A DNA stretch of 64,000 bases. Origin: Bimastos eiseni. Taxonomy: Eukaryota > Annelida > Clitellata > Crassiclitellata > Lumbricidae. The stretch is from positions 3,463,705 to 3,527,704 of the forward strand of contig OY365808.1 in NCBI GenBank assembly GCA_959347315.1, read 5' to 3'. The notes under the pieces are model-generated. The model did no database searches, was not told the origin of the DNA, and saw only the letters and a list, made by a program, of their open reading frames with translations. Numbering within the stretch: position 1 is the first letter of the stretch; the number at the start of each line of letters is the position of its first letter. Both the position numbers and the translations under genes were made by a program. Below are positions 47,001 through 53,964 of the stretch, one piece after another.

Positions 47001-48293
47001 TGGTCCTGCAAAGAAGTCTTGCTGTGGTCGGCCAGAGCTGTACCAATACCACTATGACAACTCGCAAGCTTAGATTGCTAGAACAAGCGGCTATAATCGG
47101 CAACGATAAATGGCACCAAATAAAAATTATTTTTCTTAGTTTTGGTGATTGCCACTCACCTGATGAATCTAAGAATATATTGTATTCATTTGTAAAAAAC
47201 ATTTTTTACTAGGAGTGTGGCTTAACACATGAAAAATTTCAAGGGCTTTTGCATGAGGTTTGGGGTTAGGGTAAGTGTTGTTTACATGTTGATATATGTG
47301 ATCACCCTTTGGCCACTGAAGCAATTTGTAAGTGTGTTGTGCGGCCAAAGTTCGGCCACACCACGCAATATTCTTATTTAACTAAGACACCTTTGAATAC
47401 CCTTGGGTAATAGCTTCATACAGCTACCACGAAAATATCTCAACTCTCAGTAACAACTCTATTGCATGATAAACACAACAAGCATTCTAAATTTATCAAG
47501 AGCATAAAACTATGGCGCAAATATCAGGGTGCGTATATGCACCGGCTGCGTAGCGAATCGCCGAAACCCGAATCCCTGAAACTGATTTTGGCCATATCCC
47601 CGAAAACGAAGCTAGATTGATGAAAAGGATTATGTTTAAATGGAAGCTGGATCGATGAAAAGAATTCACGCAGAAGCTGGATTTATGAATGAATCACGCT
47701 GTTTTGAGACAGTTCAGCGTTTTTCAATAGTACATTGCTGTTTTCGGGCTTTTTGGCCCTTTAAGCGTTTTCGAGGATTCTGGTTTCGATGATTCGGGTT
47801 GATCCCTATGCACCGTGCGTCGCGGGAGTCGGTTAGGGTGAGAATTATGATTAATGTCATCAATAGAAAACATGATACTTTCCGCGCAGCATGCCAAAAG
47901 ATACCATATGACGTTCGCAAACCTACGCAACTCGATACTGCACTTTCGTCGAAATCATATTAAACTTTTAAGTTAGGGAATTGCAGAGAAATGTAGAACA
48001 CTGTGGTCAAACCATAGTACTTGCGACTACGTTCTTTCGGCAATAGACTTTTTCGCCACCTGGCTAAATAAAGCGAGGACTAAACACAACCTCCGAAATT
48101 ATCAGTTACCAAGAACATGACCTAACCAGCAAATGTTAGGCATCAACTATTTTTATAAAGACGGAGGTTGGTTAAGACCGGTTAAATGCCCGGATGACGG
48201 CAGCCGCACTGTGAAGTCGTTTCAACGCGTCGCCATTACTTACCACGCCAAGACTCCGTTTTCGGAAACTGTTGAATTATCCTTGGTCGTCAT
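27128..48293 (-). CDS. RB1: Retinoblastoma-family pocket protein (RB1), split gene
   Basis: RB proteins bind E2F transcription factors and chromatin modifiers in the nucleus and restrain S-phase entry until CDKs phosphorylate them. I placed 25 exons by similarity to animal RB, about 2430 bp of coding sequence (about 809 codons). Domains in order: N-terminal helices (exons 1-9), the CDK linker TPVR (exon 11/12 junction), pocket A (exons 12-16), a short Ser/Pro spacer (17-18), pocket B (18-22) and RbC (23-25). In pocket B, CCIYAISK and FYNKVFMQ keep the equivalents of human Y709, K713, Y756 and N757 that grip LxCxE partners. Reading phase matches at 22 of 24 junctions; one small exon is probably unplaced between exons 2 and 3 and one between 23 and 24. 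The short A/B spacer and uninterrupted pocket B argue for RB1 rather than p107/p130. Confidence 0.95.
27913..28036 (-). CDS. RB1: RB1 exon 24 (RbC core)
   Basis: Acceptor AAATTTTAG, donor CCTCTT/GTGAGT. It encodes [20 protein letters not shown], then [20 protein letters not shown]. It matches human IPGGNIYISPLKSPYK and TKMTPRSRILVSIGESFG, keeping the S807/S811 and T826-type CDK sites. It must be entered in phase 2, unlike the phase-0 end of exon 23, so a small exon is probably missing. Confidence 0.92.
28593..29230. mobile_element. Foldback/MULE-like MITE with 10-bp target duplication
   Basis: CATGAAATGG at 28583-28592 is repeated exactly at 29231-29240. The element starts GTGACCGGACAATTCGGCGC and ends GCGCCGAATTGTCCAGGAACC. 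Its arms (28593-28765 and about 29065-29230) are inverted copies over about 150 bp, including the ATTTAGACCAGATATC and GAATGGGAGCGAAATA blocks. No transposase frame is visible. A 9-10 bp duplication with long inverted repeats fits Mutator-like elements. It lies in the RB1 intron between exons 23 and 24. Confidence 0.85.
29468..29539 (-). CDS. RB1: RB1 exon 23 (RbC linker)
   Basis: Acceptor TTCCTTACAG, donor GCGTTT/GTATCA. It encodes [20 protein letters not shown] then SFAF, a Ser/Pro-rich stretch in the position of human PPTLSPIPHIPRSPYKF. Similarity is weak; the frame rests on position and phase. Confidence 0.65.
29740..29890. mobile_element. tRNA-SINE fragment in RB1 intron
   Basis: Contains GAACTTGCTCAAGGTCC and CCCTACACAGACACCG, then a box-B-like AATTCGAACCTGG. 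It shares the GCTCAAGGTCCCTACACAG tail with the other SINE copies in the window. Confidence 0.6.
30125..30238 (-). CDS. RB1: RB1 exon 22 (pocket B, LxCxE cleft)
   Basis: Acceptor GTGTTGAAACAG, donor TGTAAG/GTCAGT. It encodes [20 protein letters not shown] then [18 protein letters not shown], matching human FKRVLI...[23 protein letters not shown] with Y756/N757 equivalents kept. A second in-frame acceptor 54 bp upstream (start 30292) would add 18 residues. Confidence 0.95.
30465..30535 (+). mobile_element. LINE 3'-end tail
   Basis: GCTGGGAGTGCCTCTGAGTA...CGGCGCTATGTAAATTTCCAG with GAATGAATGAA. It is the same 3' tail seen at 23200, 36040, 43190 and 61160, typical of L2-like LINE ends. Confidence 0.6.
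30856..30963 (-). CDS. RB1: RB1 exon 21 (pocket B, LxCxE cleft)
   Basis: Acceptor TCTGTTTCAG, donor CAACAG/GTTCAC. It encodes [20 protein letters not shown] then [16 protein letters not shown], matching human [26 protein letters not shown]. The equivalents of human C706, Y709 and K713 are kept. Confidence 0.96.
31261..31910. mobile_element. hAT-like MITE with 8-bp target duplication
   Basis: Starts TAGGGCATAACCG and ends CGATTATGCCCTA (13-bp inverted ends, one mismatch). It is flanked by exact 8-bp repeats GTTGAGAA at 31253-31260 and 31911-31918. TAGGG ends plus an 8-bp duplication are hAT hallmarks. No transposase is encoded in its 650 bp. It sits in the RB1 intron between exons 20 and 21. 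Confidence 0.88.
32052..32086. repeat. TA microsatellite
   Basis: A run of TA repeats ending TATTGTATATATAA, in an RB1 intron. Confidence 0.95.
32171..32248 (-). CDS. RB1: RB1 exon 20 (pocket B)
   Basis: Acceptor TTGTGTTGCAG, donor GATCAG/GTCTGG. It encodes [20 protein letters not shown] then DRHLDQ, matching human LEHIIWTLFQHTLQ...RDRHLDQ. Confidence 0.95.
32705..32775 (+). mobile_element. tRNA-SINE 3' fragment
   Basis: GAGTGAAGGAAGGACTTGCT, then CGAGGTCCCAGCACGGTAAC and TGTCTC. A diverged copy of the SINE tail. Confidence 0.5.
32994..33058 (-). CDS. RB1: RB1 exon 19 (pocket B)
   Basis: Acceptor TTTGTTCAG, donor GATCTG/GTCAGT. With the preceding split codon it reads [20 protein letters not shown], matching human [20 protein letters not shown]. 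Phase 1 in, 0 out. A longer open frame here is in the wrong phase. Confidence 0.9.
33492..33592. repeat. 31-bp minisatellite, three copies
   Basis: GCCACATAGACAGCAAAGAG then CCATGATCAAA repeats from 33492, 33523 and 33555, with a partial copy at 33586. It lies in an RB1 intron. Confidence 0.9.
33742..33875 (-). CDS. RB1: RB1 exon 18 (spacer and pocket B start)
   Basis: Acceptor TGTTAACAG, donor AAGG/GTATGA. The spacer is rich in SP motifs ([22 protein letters not shown]), likely CDK targets. SLSMFLNKG starts pocket B, matching human SLSLFYKKV. Confidence 0.9.
33930..34200. mobile_element. hAT-like MITE (271 bp)
   Basis: Starts TAGGGATGAAGCG and ends TGGTTCATCCCTA (10-bp inverted ends). Flanks TCAATAAC (33922-33929) and TCGATAAC (34201-34208) match 7 of 8, a decayed 8-bp target duplication. 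It lies between RB1 exons 18 and 17. Confidence 0.8.
34447..34553 (-). CDS. RB1: RB1 exon 17 (end of pocket A and spacer)
   Basis: Acceptor TTCTTGCTAG, donor AAAG/GTTTAA. It encodes [20 protein letters not shown] and more, matching human DSPLFDLIKQSKD then diverging into the spacer. The donor was chosen because its phase 2 fits exon 18 exactly. Confidence 0.85.
34680..34790 (-). mobile_element. SINE fragment plus LINE-like tail
   Basis: CTGCGTAGGGAGTCACTTTG, AGCAGGTCCTTCGTTCACAA and TTGCTCAGCGCC correspond to the SINE tail read on the opposite strand. It is followed by GGTGCTATATAAATTCATGG. Confidence 0.6.
34860..35060. repeat. AAT-rich low-complexity tract
   Basis: Imperfect AATAATAAT repeats with a few GAC and CAT interruptions. 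A similar tract lies at 36705-36990. Confidence 0.9.
35112..35162 (-). CDS. RB1: RB1 exon 16 (51 bp)
   Basis: Acceptor TTTCTAACTCAG, donor AACG/GTTGGT (weak). It encodes [17 protein letters not shown], matching human HLERCEHRIMESLAW, the last helix of pocket A. Confidence 0.88.
35227..35341. repeat. 34-bp minisatellite, 3.4 copies
   Basis: CATGACAACCACAACTCTCA starts at 35227, 35261, 35295 and 35329, each followed by TTATCAATTGTCAC-like sequence. Confidence 0.93.
35525..35660 (+). pseudogene. LINE C-terminal relic
   Basis: Reads AEWNKLPD, a stop, then [16 protein letters not shown], the WN.LP...LK.YLF pattern of L2/CR1 ORF2 ends. It lies inside an RB1 intron on the opposite strand. Confidence 0.6.
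35764..35927 (-). CDS. RB1: RB1 exon 15 (pocket A)
   Basis: Acceptor TGGTTTGTAG, donor GTTAAG/GTAATT. It encodes [20 protein letters not shown] then [15 protein letters not shown], matching human [35 protein letters not shown]. This is the exon that identified the gene. Confidence 0.97.
36030..36115 (+). mobile_element. LINE 3'-end tail
   Basis: GCTGGGCTGGAAGCACCTCT...GGAGAGGTGCTATATAAATTC followed by GAATGAATGAAT. Another copy of the L2-like tail. Confidence 0.6.
36700..37000. repeat. AAT-rich low-complexity tract
   Basis: About 300 bp of degenerate AATAATAAATGATAAT. It accounts for the Tyr/Ile/Leu-rich open frames on the minus strand. Confidence 0.9.
37259..37373 (-). CDS. RB1: RB1 exon 14 (pocket A)
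   Basis: Acceptor TATGTTTGAAG, donor CAAG/GTAAAC. It encodes [20 protein letters not shown] then [18 protein letters not shown], matching human [35 protein letters not shown]. Confidence 0.96.
37849..38022 (-). CDS. RB1: RB1 exon 13 (pocket A)
   Basis: Acceptor TTTTTTTCAG, donor AAAATG/GTGAAC. It encodes [20 protein letters not shown] and [20 protein letters not shown], matching human FNNCTVNPKESI...[21 protein letters not shown]. Phase 0 throughout. Confidence 0.94.
38618..38705 (-). CDS. RB1: RB1 exon 12 (pocket A start)
   Basis: Acceptor TCTTCATAG, donor CTCGAG/GTCTGT. It encodes [20 protein letters not shown] then SPALGKYLE, matching human [28 protein letters not shown]. Confidence 0.94.
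39119..39318. repeat. 24-bp minisatellite, about eight copies
   Basis: Unit CATTCGTCCAGGTAAAGTAC plus ATTA, with GTAAAGT and GTAAACT versions roughly alternating. It ends 56 bp from RB1 exon 11. The period is divisible by three, giving an open frame of [12 protein letters not shown] repeats on the plus strand; I treat it as non-coding. Confidence 0.9.
39374..39460 (-). CDS. RB1: RB1 exon 11 (CDK linker)
   Basis: Acceptor GTTCTTGTAG, donor GTGAG/GTAAGC. It encodes [20 protein letters not shown] then RPNLLTPV. With the Arg split across to exon 12 this makes TPVR, equivalent to the human T373 CDK site at the entrance of pocket A. The rest is Ser/Thr-rich and unlike human. Confidence 0.88.
39938..40047 (-). 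CDS. RB1: RB1 exon 10
   Basis: Acceptor TAAATTCCAG, donor CTC/GTAAGA. It encodes [20 protein letters not shown] then [16 protein letters not shown], continuing the human VKNVYFKNF...[20 protein letters not shown] segment. Phase 0 in, 2 out. Confidence 0.92.
40800..41045. repeat. Degenerate GGCCACTTCYTC repeats
   Basis: Seven or so units containing GCCACTTCTTC or CCCACTTCTCC followed by CTACTGAGAGG or CGCACTGAGAC. The motif GCAGAAGATTATGAGAATCACACACTG at 40409 recurs at 40910 (one base changed), so a segment was copied locally. Confidence 0.75.
41145..41233 (-). CDS. RB1: RB1 exon 9
   Basis: Acceptor TTTATTTTAG, donor GATGAG/GTAAGG. It encodes [20 protein letters not shown] and LRYEANFDE, matching human RIIEVLCKEHECNIDE. 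Confidence 0.93.
41656..42055. repeat. 15-bp minisatellite (AACAACAATAGCAAT)
   Basis: About 26 copies of AACAACAATAGCAAT or AACAACAAAAGCAAT. Because 15 is a multiple of three, five frames stay open, giving long poly-Leu, poly-Asn, VVIAFVVIA and CYCCYCF reading frames. None is a gene. It lies in the RB1 intron directly after exon 8. Confidence 0.97.
42077..42196 (-). CDS. RB1: RB1 exon 8
   Basis: Acceptor TGCTTTTAAG, donor TTTG/GTAATT. It encodes [20 protein letters not shown] and [13 protein letters not shown], matching human LAKGEVL...[20 protein letters not shown]. The AACAACAATAGCAAT minisatellite starts about 20 bp past its donor. Confidence 0.93.
42930..42971 (-). CDS. RB1: RB1 exon 7 (42 bp)
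   Basis: Acceptor GGATTTTCAG, donor AGAG/GTAGTC. It encodes [13 protein letters not shown]. The WTLFVY motif is characteristic of the pocket family (SWITFLL in human RB1, CWTLFVY in p107). Phase 1 in and out. Confidence 0.88.
43085..43250 (+). pseudogene. LINE C-terminal relic with 3' tail
   Basis: Begins TTGGTGTTGGGTCCCTCGAT, containing a worn WNNLP-type motif, and ends with GCGCTCCTGGGTAGG...GGGGTGCTACATAAATG. L2-like LINE end within an RB1 intron. Confidence 0.55.
43719..43762 (-). CDS. RB1: RB1 exon 6 (44 bp)
   Basis: Acceptor TTTGTCCAG; encodes [15 protein letters not shown] phase-1 end at ATGG/GTGGAG is needed to enter exon 7 in frame. The stronger-looking GTAAGC donor eight bases further would break the frame, so the donor choice is uncertain. 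Confidence 0.7.
43800..44180. repeat. 21-bp minisatellite
   Basis: ACACAATTAATTAGAAATTGT repeats regularly from 43822, 43843, 43864 onward for about six copies, then decays through 44180. Confidence 0.9.
44567..44698 (-). CDS. RB1: RB1 exon 5
   Basis: Acceptor TGTTTCTAG, donor GAACG/GTAAAA. It encodes [20 protein letters not shown] and [12 protein letters not shown], matching human VHKFFNLLKEIDTSTKV and YDVLFALFSKLERT. The opposite-strand open frame here is a shadow. Confidence 0.93.
44980..45069 (-). CDS. RB1: RB1 exon 4
   Basis: Acceptor ACTGTTGTAG, donor GTCAG/GTAACA. It encodes [17 protein letters not shown], a close match to human DEMSFTFTELQKNIEIS in the N-terminal domain. Phase 2 in and out. 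Confidence 0.92.
45506..45539 (-). CDS. RB1: RB1 exon 3 (34 bp)
   Basis: Acceptor ACTGGACAG, donor AGAAG/GTATGG. It encodes [10 protein letters not shown], matching human ICIFIAAVDLDE. It ends in phase 2, as exon 4 requires. Confidence 0.8.
45829..46229. mobile_element. hAT-like MITE in an RB1 intron
   Basis: The left end TAGGGATGAACTG and the right end GGTTCATCCCTA form 11-bp inverted termini. They match the ends of the element at 33930-34200. No clean 8-bp target duplication is visible, so the boundaries are approximate. Confidence 0.5.
46490..46622 (-). CDS. RB1: RB1 exon 2
   Basis: Acceptor TACTTTGCAG, donor AAG/GTGGGC. It encodes [20 protein letters not shown] and [18 protein letters not shown], aligning with the human N-terminal FTALCQKLKIPDHVRERAW segment. 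It ends in phase 0 while the next placed exon needs phase 1, so a short exon is missing; a 35-bp candidate lies at 46273-46307. Confidence 0.85.
48244..48293 (-). CDS. RB1: RB1 exon 1 (start codon)
   Basis: Begins ATGACGACCAAGGATAAT, giving [16 protein letters not shown], and ends GCGTG before a GTAAGT donor (phase 2). Exon 2 completes the split codon as TGG. The start is supported by this exact phase fit and by promoter-like sites just upstream. Confidence 0.85.
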
Positions 48294-48367
48294 TTTCCTT
48301 ATCGAATATTTGCATAGAGGATAAAAACATCCGGCAAACAACACGAAAAAAACGATGTTAGATCCCG

Positions 48368-48451
48368 CCGGAAGTTAAGATAACCGTTGTCCAACGACAA
48401 CAAACTGTTGTCTCATCAACTTACACAGCGAGAAGAGATTGCGCGGGAAAA
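48368..48451 (-). promoter_or_regulatory. Putative RB1 promoter: ETS/GABP, MYB and E2F-like sites
   Basis: Upstream of the RB1 start codon, CCGGAAGT lies at 48368-48375 (ETS/GABP-like), TAACCGTTG at 48381 (MYB-like), and TTGCGCGGGAAAA at 48439-48451 (E2F-like, TTTCCCGCGC on the minus strand). The human RB1 promoter also pairs a GABP/ETS site with an E2F site, so autoregulation by E2F/RB is plausible. Function is inferred from motifs only. Confidence 0.5.
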
Positions 48452-49500
48452 TGGGAACACAACAACAAATCTGATTGACTGAAGAGATGCCCTACGCTGT
48501 TGCCCTACTAAGATTATTTTGTCTACTAACCATACCAACAGTAAGTAAGTAAGTAAATATTTCAGAGAGGAAATGCATTACTGCTATAATAATGTTATAA
48601 CAGCTATGCTAATTTTCTCGATAAAGAAGACGATATTATTAATGGAATAAAATTATAAATTTATTATATGCTGATAGTACGGAAATATTAGACTAGATTA
48701 TCAGATCAATGGATGACACATTACCGGTGACATTGGCGCGCAACGGAATCGAGTTCGATTTCCGCTGCCTCTAAGATTGACAAGTGCTAAGTTTTGGAAT
48801 TGGTTAGTCTAAATCAGATCTAGGCCTACAGCATGGTAGTTCTTTGCATGACTGCCACGCAGTTAAAATTCAAATCCAGTGATGCGATTAAAAATCGCGC
48901 AGTAAATTAGTAACTGACATATTCGAACCAGATAAGCAGTAATCCAACACAAAAGTATTCGTACAACATCCGCATTAGAACATAATTTAGAAGTTTAATT
49001 TCCTCACTTTCATTTACAATCAACCTCAATTTGTGTGGAATTTCGCTTACCCATTACGGTGAATACCTAATCGCACGTGTTCCAATACGTTTTTGGTTTC
49101 AATTCAACCAACTTACAGCTGAGCTGATCCACCAAGAATGTGGATAGCCAAACAGACGTGCGCATGGCGTCCTACGGTCTTAGACATTTAAATGTCTTGA
49201 TCTACGATAGAAATTTATGGGCTATAAAATTGTATTAAGTACACGTGGCCACGACTTTTGATCAACATAATTCTTATACAATGAATCTATCACAGGCCTA
49301 TAGATTACTTGGCATTATGTTGTCTGCGATTGAATTTTATTTATCTATTTATTAGGCCTATTAGGCCTACTTATTAGGGCATAGCCATGACGCACAAATC
49401 AAGCATAATATTTTGATATGTCGACTTCTATGTGTAAGCGAAGTGTGTAATATGTCTCGCATCTGGTATAGGTAATCGGTCTAAAGTAAAGACACATGAT
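48452..49500. other. Intergenic region upstream of RB1
   Basis: No exon is supported. There is a short GTAA run at 48540 and TAGGCCTA palindromes near 48821 and 49348-49366. Confidence 0.45.

Positions 49501-49502
<2 letters not shown>

Positions 49503-49538
<36 letters not shown>
49503..49538. repeat. TA microsatellite
   Basis: An uninterrupted TA run of about 18 units. Confidence 0.98.
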
Positions 49539-49544
<6 letters not shown>

Positions 49545-49810
49545 CATATAATAGGCTGCATGTACAAACTCACATTCACGACCACATTAACTTGATTATT
49601 TTTACGAATTTTTTAAGTGCCTCTGGAGCAAGCACCTCATAATTGTACAGGTTGAGATGGAGACTCATCTGGCCCTCTGTTCCATGAAAAGAAAACTATT
49701 GTAAAACACCATCATTTTCCATTTTGCCTGTCGAATATGATATACACAGAAAAATCAATGTTTTGCTCTTTGAGCCAACACAGGTCGGATACAATGTTGG
49801 CACAATTTAT

Positions 49811-49984
49811 ATATGTCATAGGCAATGCATAAAACCAAGGATTTTATAAAATGCCTAATTTTTAGGCAATTTGTAAAAGCCCCAATTCATGGTTAGGGTT
49901 GGGGCTTAGGTTAGGGTAGGGTTTTACAAATTGCCTAGGCATGTTACAAAATCACCGGTTTCACACGTTGCCTGTAACATATAC
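49811..49984. mobile_element. Foldback element with TTAGGG-like centre
   Basis: The left arm (TATGTCATAGGCAATGCATA, AAACCAAGGATTTT, TTTAGGCAATTTGTAAAAGC) is the inverse of the right arm (TTTTACAAATTGCCTAGGCA, AAATCACCGGTTTCACACGT, TGCCTGTAACATA). The centre, 49891-49922, reads GGTTAGGGTTGGGGCTTAGG then TTAGGGTAGGG, a degenerate TTAGGG run. It is a palindromic MITE of about 170 bp. Confidence 0.7.
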
Positions 49985-50439
49985 AACCTTAGGCAACAGG
50001 AGTGCCAGAAAATGAGGGATATTTGGATGAAATGATCCTTTGTTCGGCAAGTCCAGAGCCGCAAGCTTCACTAATACCTGGTCAAAAGTCTCAGAACCCA
50101 TGGACACACCTGTGGCATGGACTCTGCAACAACATCTTAGAATAACTGTCTCCTTAAGATCTAATATACGCTAAACAGTGACACACATCACACAGATGCA
50201 TATCCTCCATATACCACATCTTACATCTGGTATTTATTAAATGATAAACATCTAGACACAAGCATCTATTTCGATATATTCAATAACGCCTTCCATAAAC
50301 CTTATTTTGAGAATGCTGGAATGTTAAATGTACACGAAAGGTCTATTTAATTACTCCTTCACATTAATTTATTATTTTTATTATTATTTACTAAGTGCCA
50401 ATTTGAAGTGCCACTGGTTATAATTATCGATTGACCAAA

Positions 50440-50516
50440 TAAATATCAATAGGTGGTGTAGAGCAATTGTGAGCGAAGGACCTGCTCAAGGTCCCTACAC
50501 AGTAACCGTCTCCTTT
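50440..50516 (+). mobile_element. tRNA-SINE 3' fragment
   Basis: GTAGAGCAATTGTGAGCGAA, GGACCTGCTCAAGGTCCCTA and CACAGTAACCGTCTCC, the same tail as at 63870. Confidence 0.65.
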
Positions 50517-50837
50517 ATTTGCACATGTGTGCCACTGCGCATATATATACATGCATATTCAGGTATATACATACATACTAACATACATATGGCCATGAAT
50601 GCATACTTATCCAATTATACACAGGCTGGCATATATATTATTAGTAGATGTTCTGTCCACTTAGACTAATGCGTTTGGTTATATGTATGCCAATATGTCA
50701 GCCTGCATTTGTATACAACTATACATGCATGTAAACTGTTTATAATGTGCATTGGTTTGTGTGTGTATGTATTTGTATGTATATTCATGGATATAATATT
50801 ATGTAGGTGTGTTCTTCACATAACATCCCACATATCC

Positions 50838-50878
<41 letters not shown>

Positions 50879-50879
50879 A

Positions 50880-52585
50880 GGGGTGAGGTAACCTTGGAGA
50901 GTCCATTAGAAATAGCAACTGAACTTAATAACTATTTCACTGAAATTGCAAACTCTCTGGCTAATAACCTTACTATTTCTAGCCAACAACCGAACAAATA
51001 AAAAAATTATATGAAAGCTCCTAACACTGAATCTTTTGGGCTTGCTGAAATTTCAACAAATTAAATAATCGCAATTGGAAACTCCTTAAAACCCTCTCGT
51101 TCCAGAGGCGTGGATGACATTGACCCATCCATCATGATCTCTAGTTTACCTTTTGTGGCTACTCCGTTTGGCAAAATTATAAACTGTTCTTTCAACACTG
51201 GTATTTTTCCTACAGCCTTAAAAGATGCCAAAGTGATCCCTGTTTTCAAAAAAGGACTTAGGAATTCCCCTTCTAACTACAGACCCATTTCTATATTACC
51301 AGCATTTTCTAAGATCTTTGAGAAAGCTATGCACACTCGCCTTACTTGCTACATTGATAAAATCAGTGTCCTTTTCCCTTCTCAACATGAATTCCAATCT
51401 GGGCACTCGTCTTATATGCCTCTCTTGACCATGCACGATAAAATAACTGAAGCTATAGATAAAAACGAATATTCTATAGGCATCTGACTGGACCTTGCTA
51501 AGGCATTTGATACTCTTAATCATGACATTTTATTAAGGAAACTAATGAACTATGGCATCCGCGGATCCCAACTAAACTGGTTTAAGAGCTACCTGGAAAA
51601 TAGACATCAGCTTGTTTACTGCAACTCTACTTACTCCCCAATGAATCCTATTTGTTCTGGTGTTCCGCAAGGATCAGTTTTAGGTCCTCTACTATTCATC
51701 TTATATATTAATGACTTACCTAGCGTCTCGCCTAATCTCCTTTTTATTCTTTTTGCTGACGATACGAATTTATTCGCTTCCCACTCCTCTTTATAAATTC
51801 TCATAAATACCATAAATGTTGAATTAACCAATATTTCCAATTGGTTCAGCGCTAATAAATTGACACTTAATCTAGATAAGACAAACTTTGTGCTATTTAG
51901 AGCTTACAGAAAATTACCACCAGCCCACGTGCCTGAAATTAAAATATTGGATACTCCTATAACTCAAGTGTCATCTTCTAAATTCCTAGGGGTTATTGTA
52001 GACCAGCATCTCTCTTGGAAAGAACATATTGATGCTATTTCAGTTAAAATTTAAAAAAATCTAGGTATCATATCTAGGCTATCTAAGGTACTGCCCGCCA
52101 AAGCTCGCTCCACTCTCTATTTTTCGCTAATATACCCGTACCTAACATACTGTGCAATAATATGGGCCTCTACCTACAAATCCACCCTAAATAAGATAGG
52201 CGTTATTCAAAAAGAGCAATAAGAATTGTGGCTGGTATTCACTATAATGCTCATACTAGTGAAGTATTCGTAGCTAGAGGGATGCTCAAAATTGAACAGA
52301 TAAATAAGCTCCAAATAAGCCTCTTTATGCATCGGTACTTTCACACCTCCCTACCAAGTATCTTCCATGATTATTTTACTCCTAATGCAGGATTATTGTA
52401 TCACCTTAGTAGAGATTCTAACACCTTGTACATTCCTTATGCTAGAACAAACACTAGGCTAATGGCCATCAAGTGCAAAGGTCCTAGAATCTGGAATTCT
52501 ATCTCTGCCAATTTGCGTCTCAATTCCAATTTCCATTCATTCAAAAACAAGATTAAATTTGCAATTATATCTGGTGAATTGTAAC
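50880..52585 (+). pseudogene. Dead Jockey/CR1-type LINE reverse transcriptase
   Basis: A 5'-truncated ORF2 with several stops and frame breaks. Readable blocks in order: IATELNNYFTEIA (50910), RGVDDIDPSIM (51103), VIPVFKKG with NYRPISILP (51234-51300), [30 protein letters not shown] (51491) after an in-frame [23 protein letters not shown] (51657), the catalytic FADDTNLF (51753), KTNFVLF, SSKFLGVIVDQHLSW (51975), YPYLTYC (52136) and a C-terminal IWNSI...FKNKIKF (52490-52560). No endonuclease remains. TA runs at 50845-50872 and 52841-52866 bracket the copy. Confidence 0.92.
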
Positions 52586-52840
52586 CATTACTGTGAACTC
52601 AACCTCACTTATGACAATCGTTGGCATACATGTACTTCATAATAGAGAAATCTGATTACCGTAGTTCTGTAATATTCCTGATAATATAAATTGTGATTTA
52701 CTTTGTCATTAGCTACTTCAATTACCGGTTGTGGTCAGCTACTTTGATTAGGCAATCCCTATTATCTTACAATGTGCCTTTGCTCGCTTAATGTTGCATA
52801 TTCATTAGTTAAGATTTGCTCCTCCAAGTTATTTTCAAAC

Positions 52841-52871
<31 letters not shown>

Positions 52872-52924
52872 GCACATGTTTTCCTTGTGATAGCACAAAA
52901 CGATTATTAAGATGCATTTATTAA

Positions 52925-52995
52925 GCGCCAGTTGATGGTGCTGACCAATTAAAGTGAAGAACTTACTCAAGGTCCCTACACAATACAGCTCATCG
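52925..52995 (+). mobile_element. tRNA-SINE 3' fragment
   Basis: AAGTGAAGAACTTACTCAAG then GTCCCTACACAATACAGCTC; a worn copy of the shared SINE tail. Confidence 0.5.
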
Positions 52996-53269
52996 TTGAC
53001 ATGTTAAAATGTTTTCCAGGTGTTTCCAACAGAGACACCTGCACATAATATTCCACAAAAATGGGAAAACTTGTTAAAATATCCAAACAATTCTGCCACA
53101 CAGAGTCATTAAACTAATACTCTGATGATTTGGCTACGTAGAAATAAACCAAATCCTGCACAATGTACTAAGAAGGAAAGAGTAACGAAGGCAAAGACTA
53201 CACTGAATAACGAACATAAGAGGATATAAATGTTGATTGATTGATTGATTGATTACATTACTAGGACTA

Positions 53270-53408
53270 ACAATTGTGTGGCATGGTGGCCGATCCGTTA
53301 GAGCCTGTAATGTTCAGTGTGCCCTGAGAGAGAGGGTTCGACCCTTGTCCAGGGAGTCACTGTGTAGGGACTTTGAGCAAGTCCTTTGCACACAATTGCT
53401 CTGAAGAA
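53270..53408 (+). mobile_element. tRNA-derived SINE, near-complete
   Basis: The head TGGTGGCCGATCCGTTAGAG resembles a tRNA A-box region, and GGGTTCGACCC at about 53334 is a good B box. The tail is CACTGTGTAGGGACTTTGAG then CAAGTCCTTTGCACACAATT and GCTCTGAAG. It matches the 63870-64000 copy in the opposite orientation. Confidence 0.8.
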
Positions 53409-53964
53409 CAACAGCAATTGTGCCGTCGAGGCATGTGTGTGCACTTCTGAGCAAAACATGTTGGAAGTATCAAATTTCGGTAATAATAATAATAATAATA
53501 AGGAAGCAATGGACTTAACAAATGACTTAGGACAATGTGGGTTATTTTTTTGTACCCAGGAACTGGTGATAATAATGAAGCACAGACAAAAAATTACAAT
53601 TTTCAGTTAAGATATTTTTCAACATAATTTGTAACATAAAACAGGTAGTTCTACTTTCAAAATTGACAAATACAAGCATAAGTCTAACATCATCATCATC
53701 AATATTATTATAACTTCACTTGTTAGCATCAATACTGCCTGTTAGTTTTCAATTTTTAATTTGATTAACTATCGCTAATTATCATCATTACTGCAAGTTG
53801 TTACATCAGTAATTATCAGTGGTTAATCAGATCATTAAATGTCCAAAATTACTGCATGTGATAACTATCGGTACGTTTTCACATCATTGAATGCAAGCAG
53901 TTAATAATCATCACTGAGTACATTAGCATCTAATATGGTTAAATGTCATTAACAATCATCTCTG

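Noticed and set aside
27128..48293. Assignment to p107/p130 (RBL1/RBL2) instead of RB1
   Set aside because: The A/B spacer is short and pocket B lacks the large insertion typical of p107/p130; [16 protein letters not shown] and the RbC motifs are closer to RB1. The WTLFVY motif of exon 7 is shared with p107 but is not decisive.
49891..49922. Telomere or telomere-fusion site
   Set aside because: Only about five degenerate TTAGGG units, located at the centre of a foldback element rather than in a tract.
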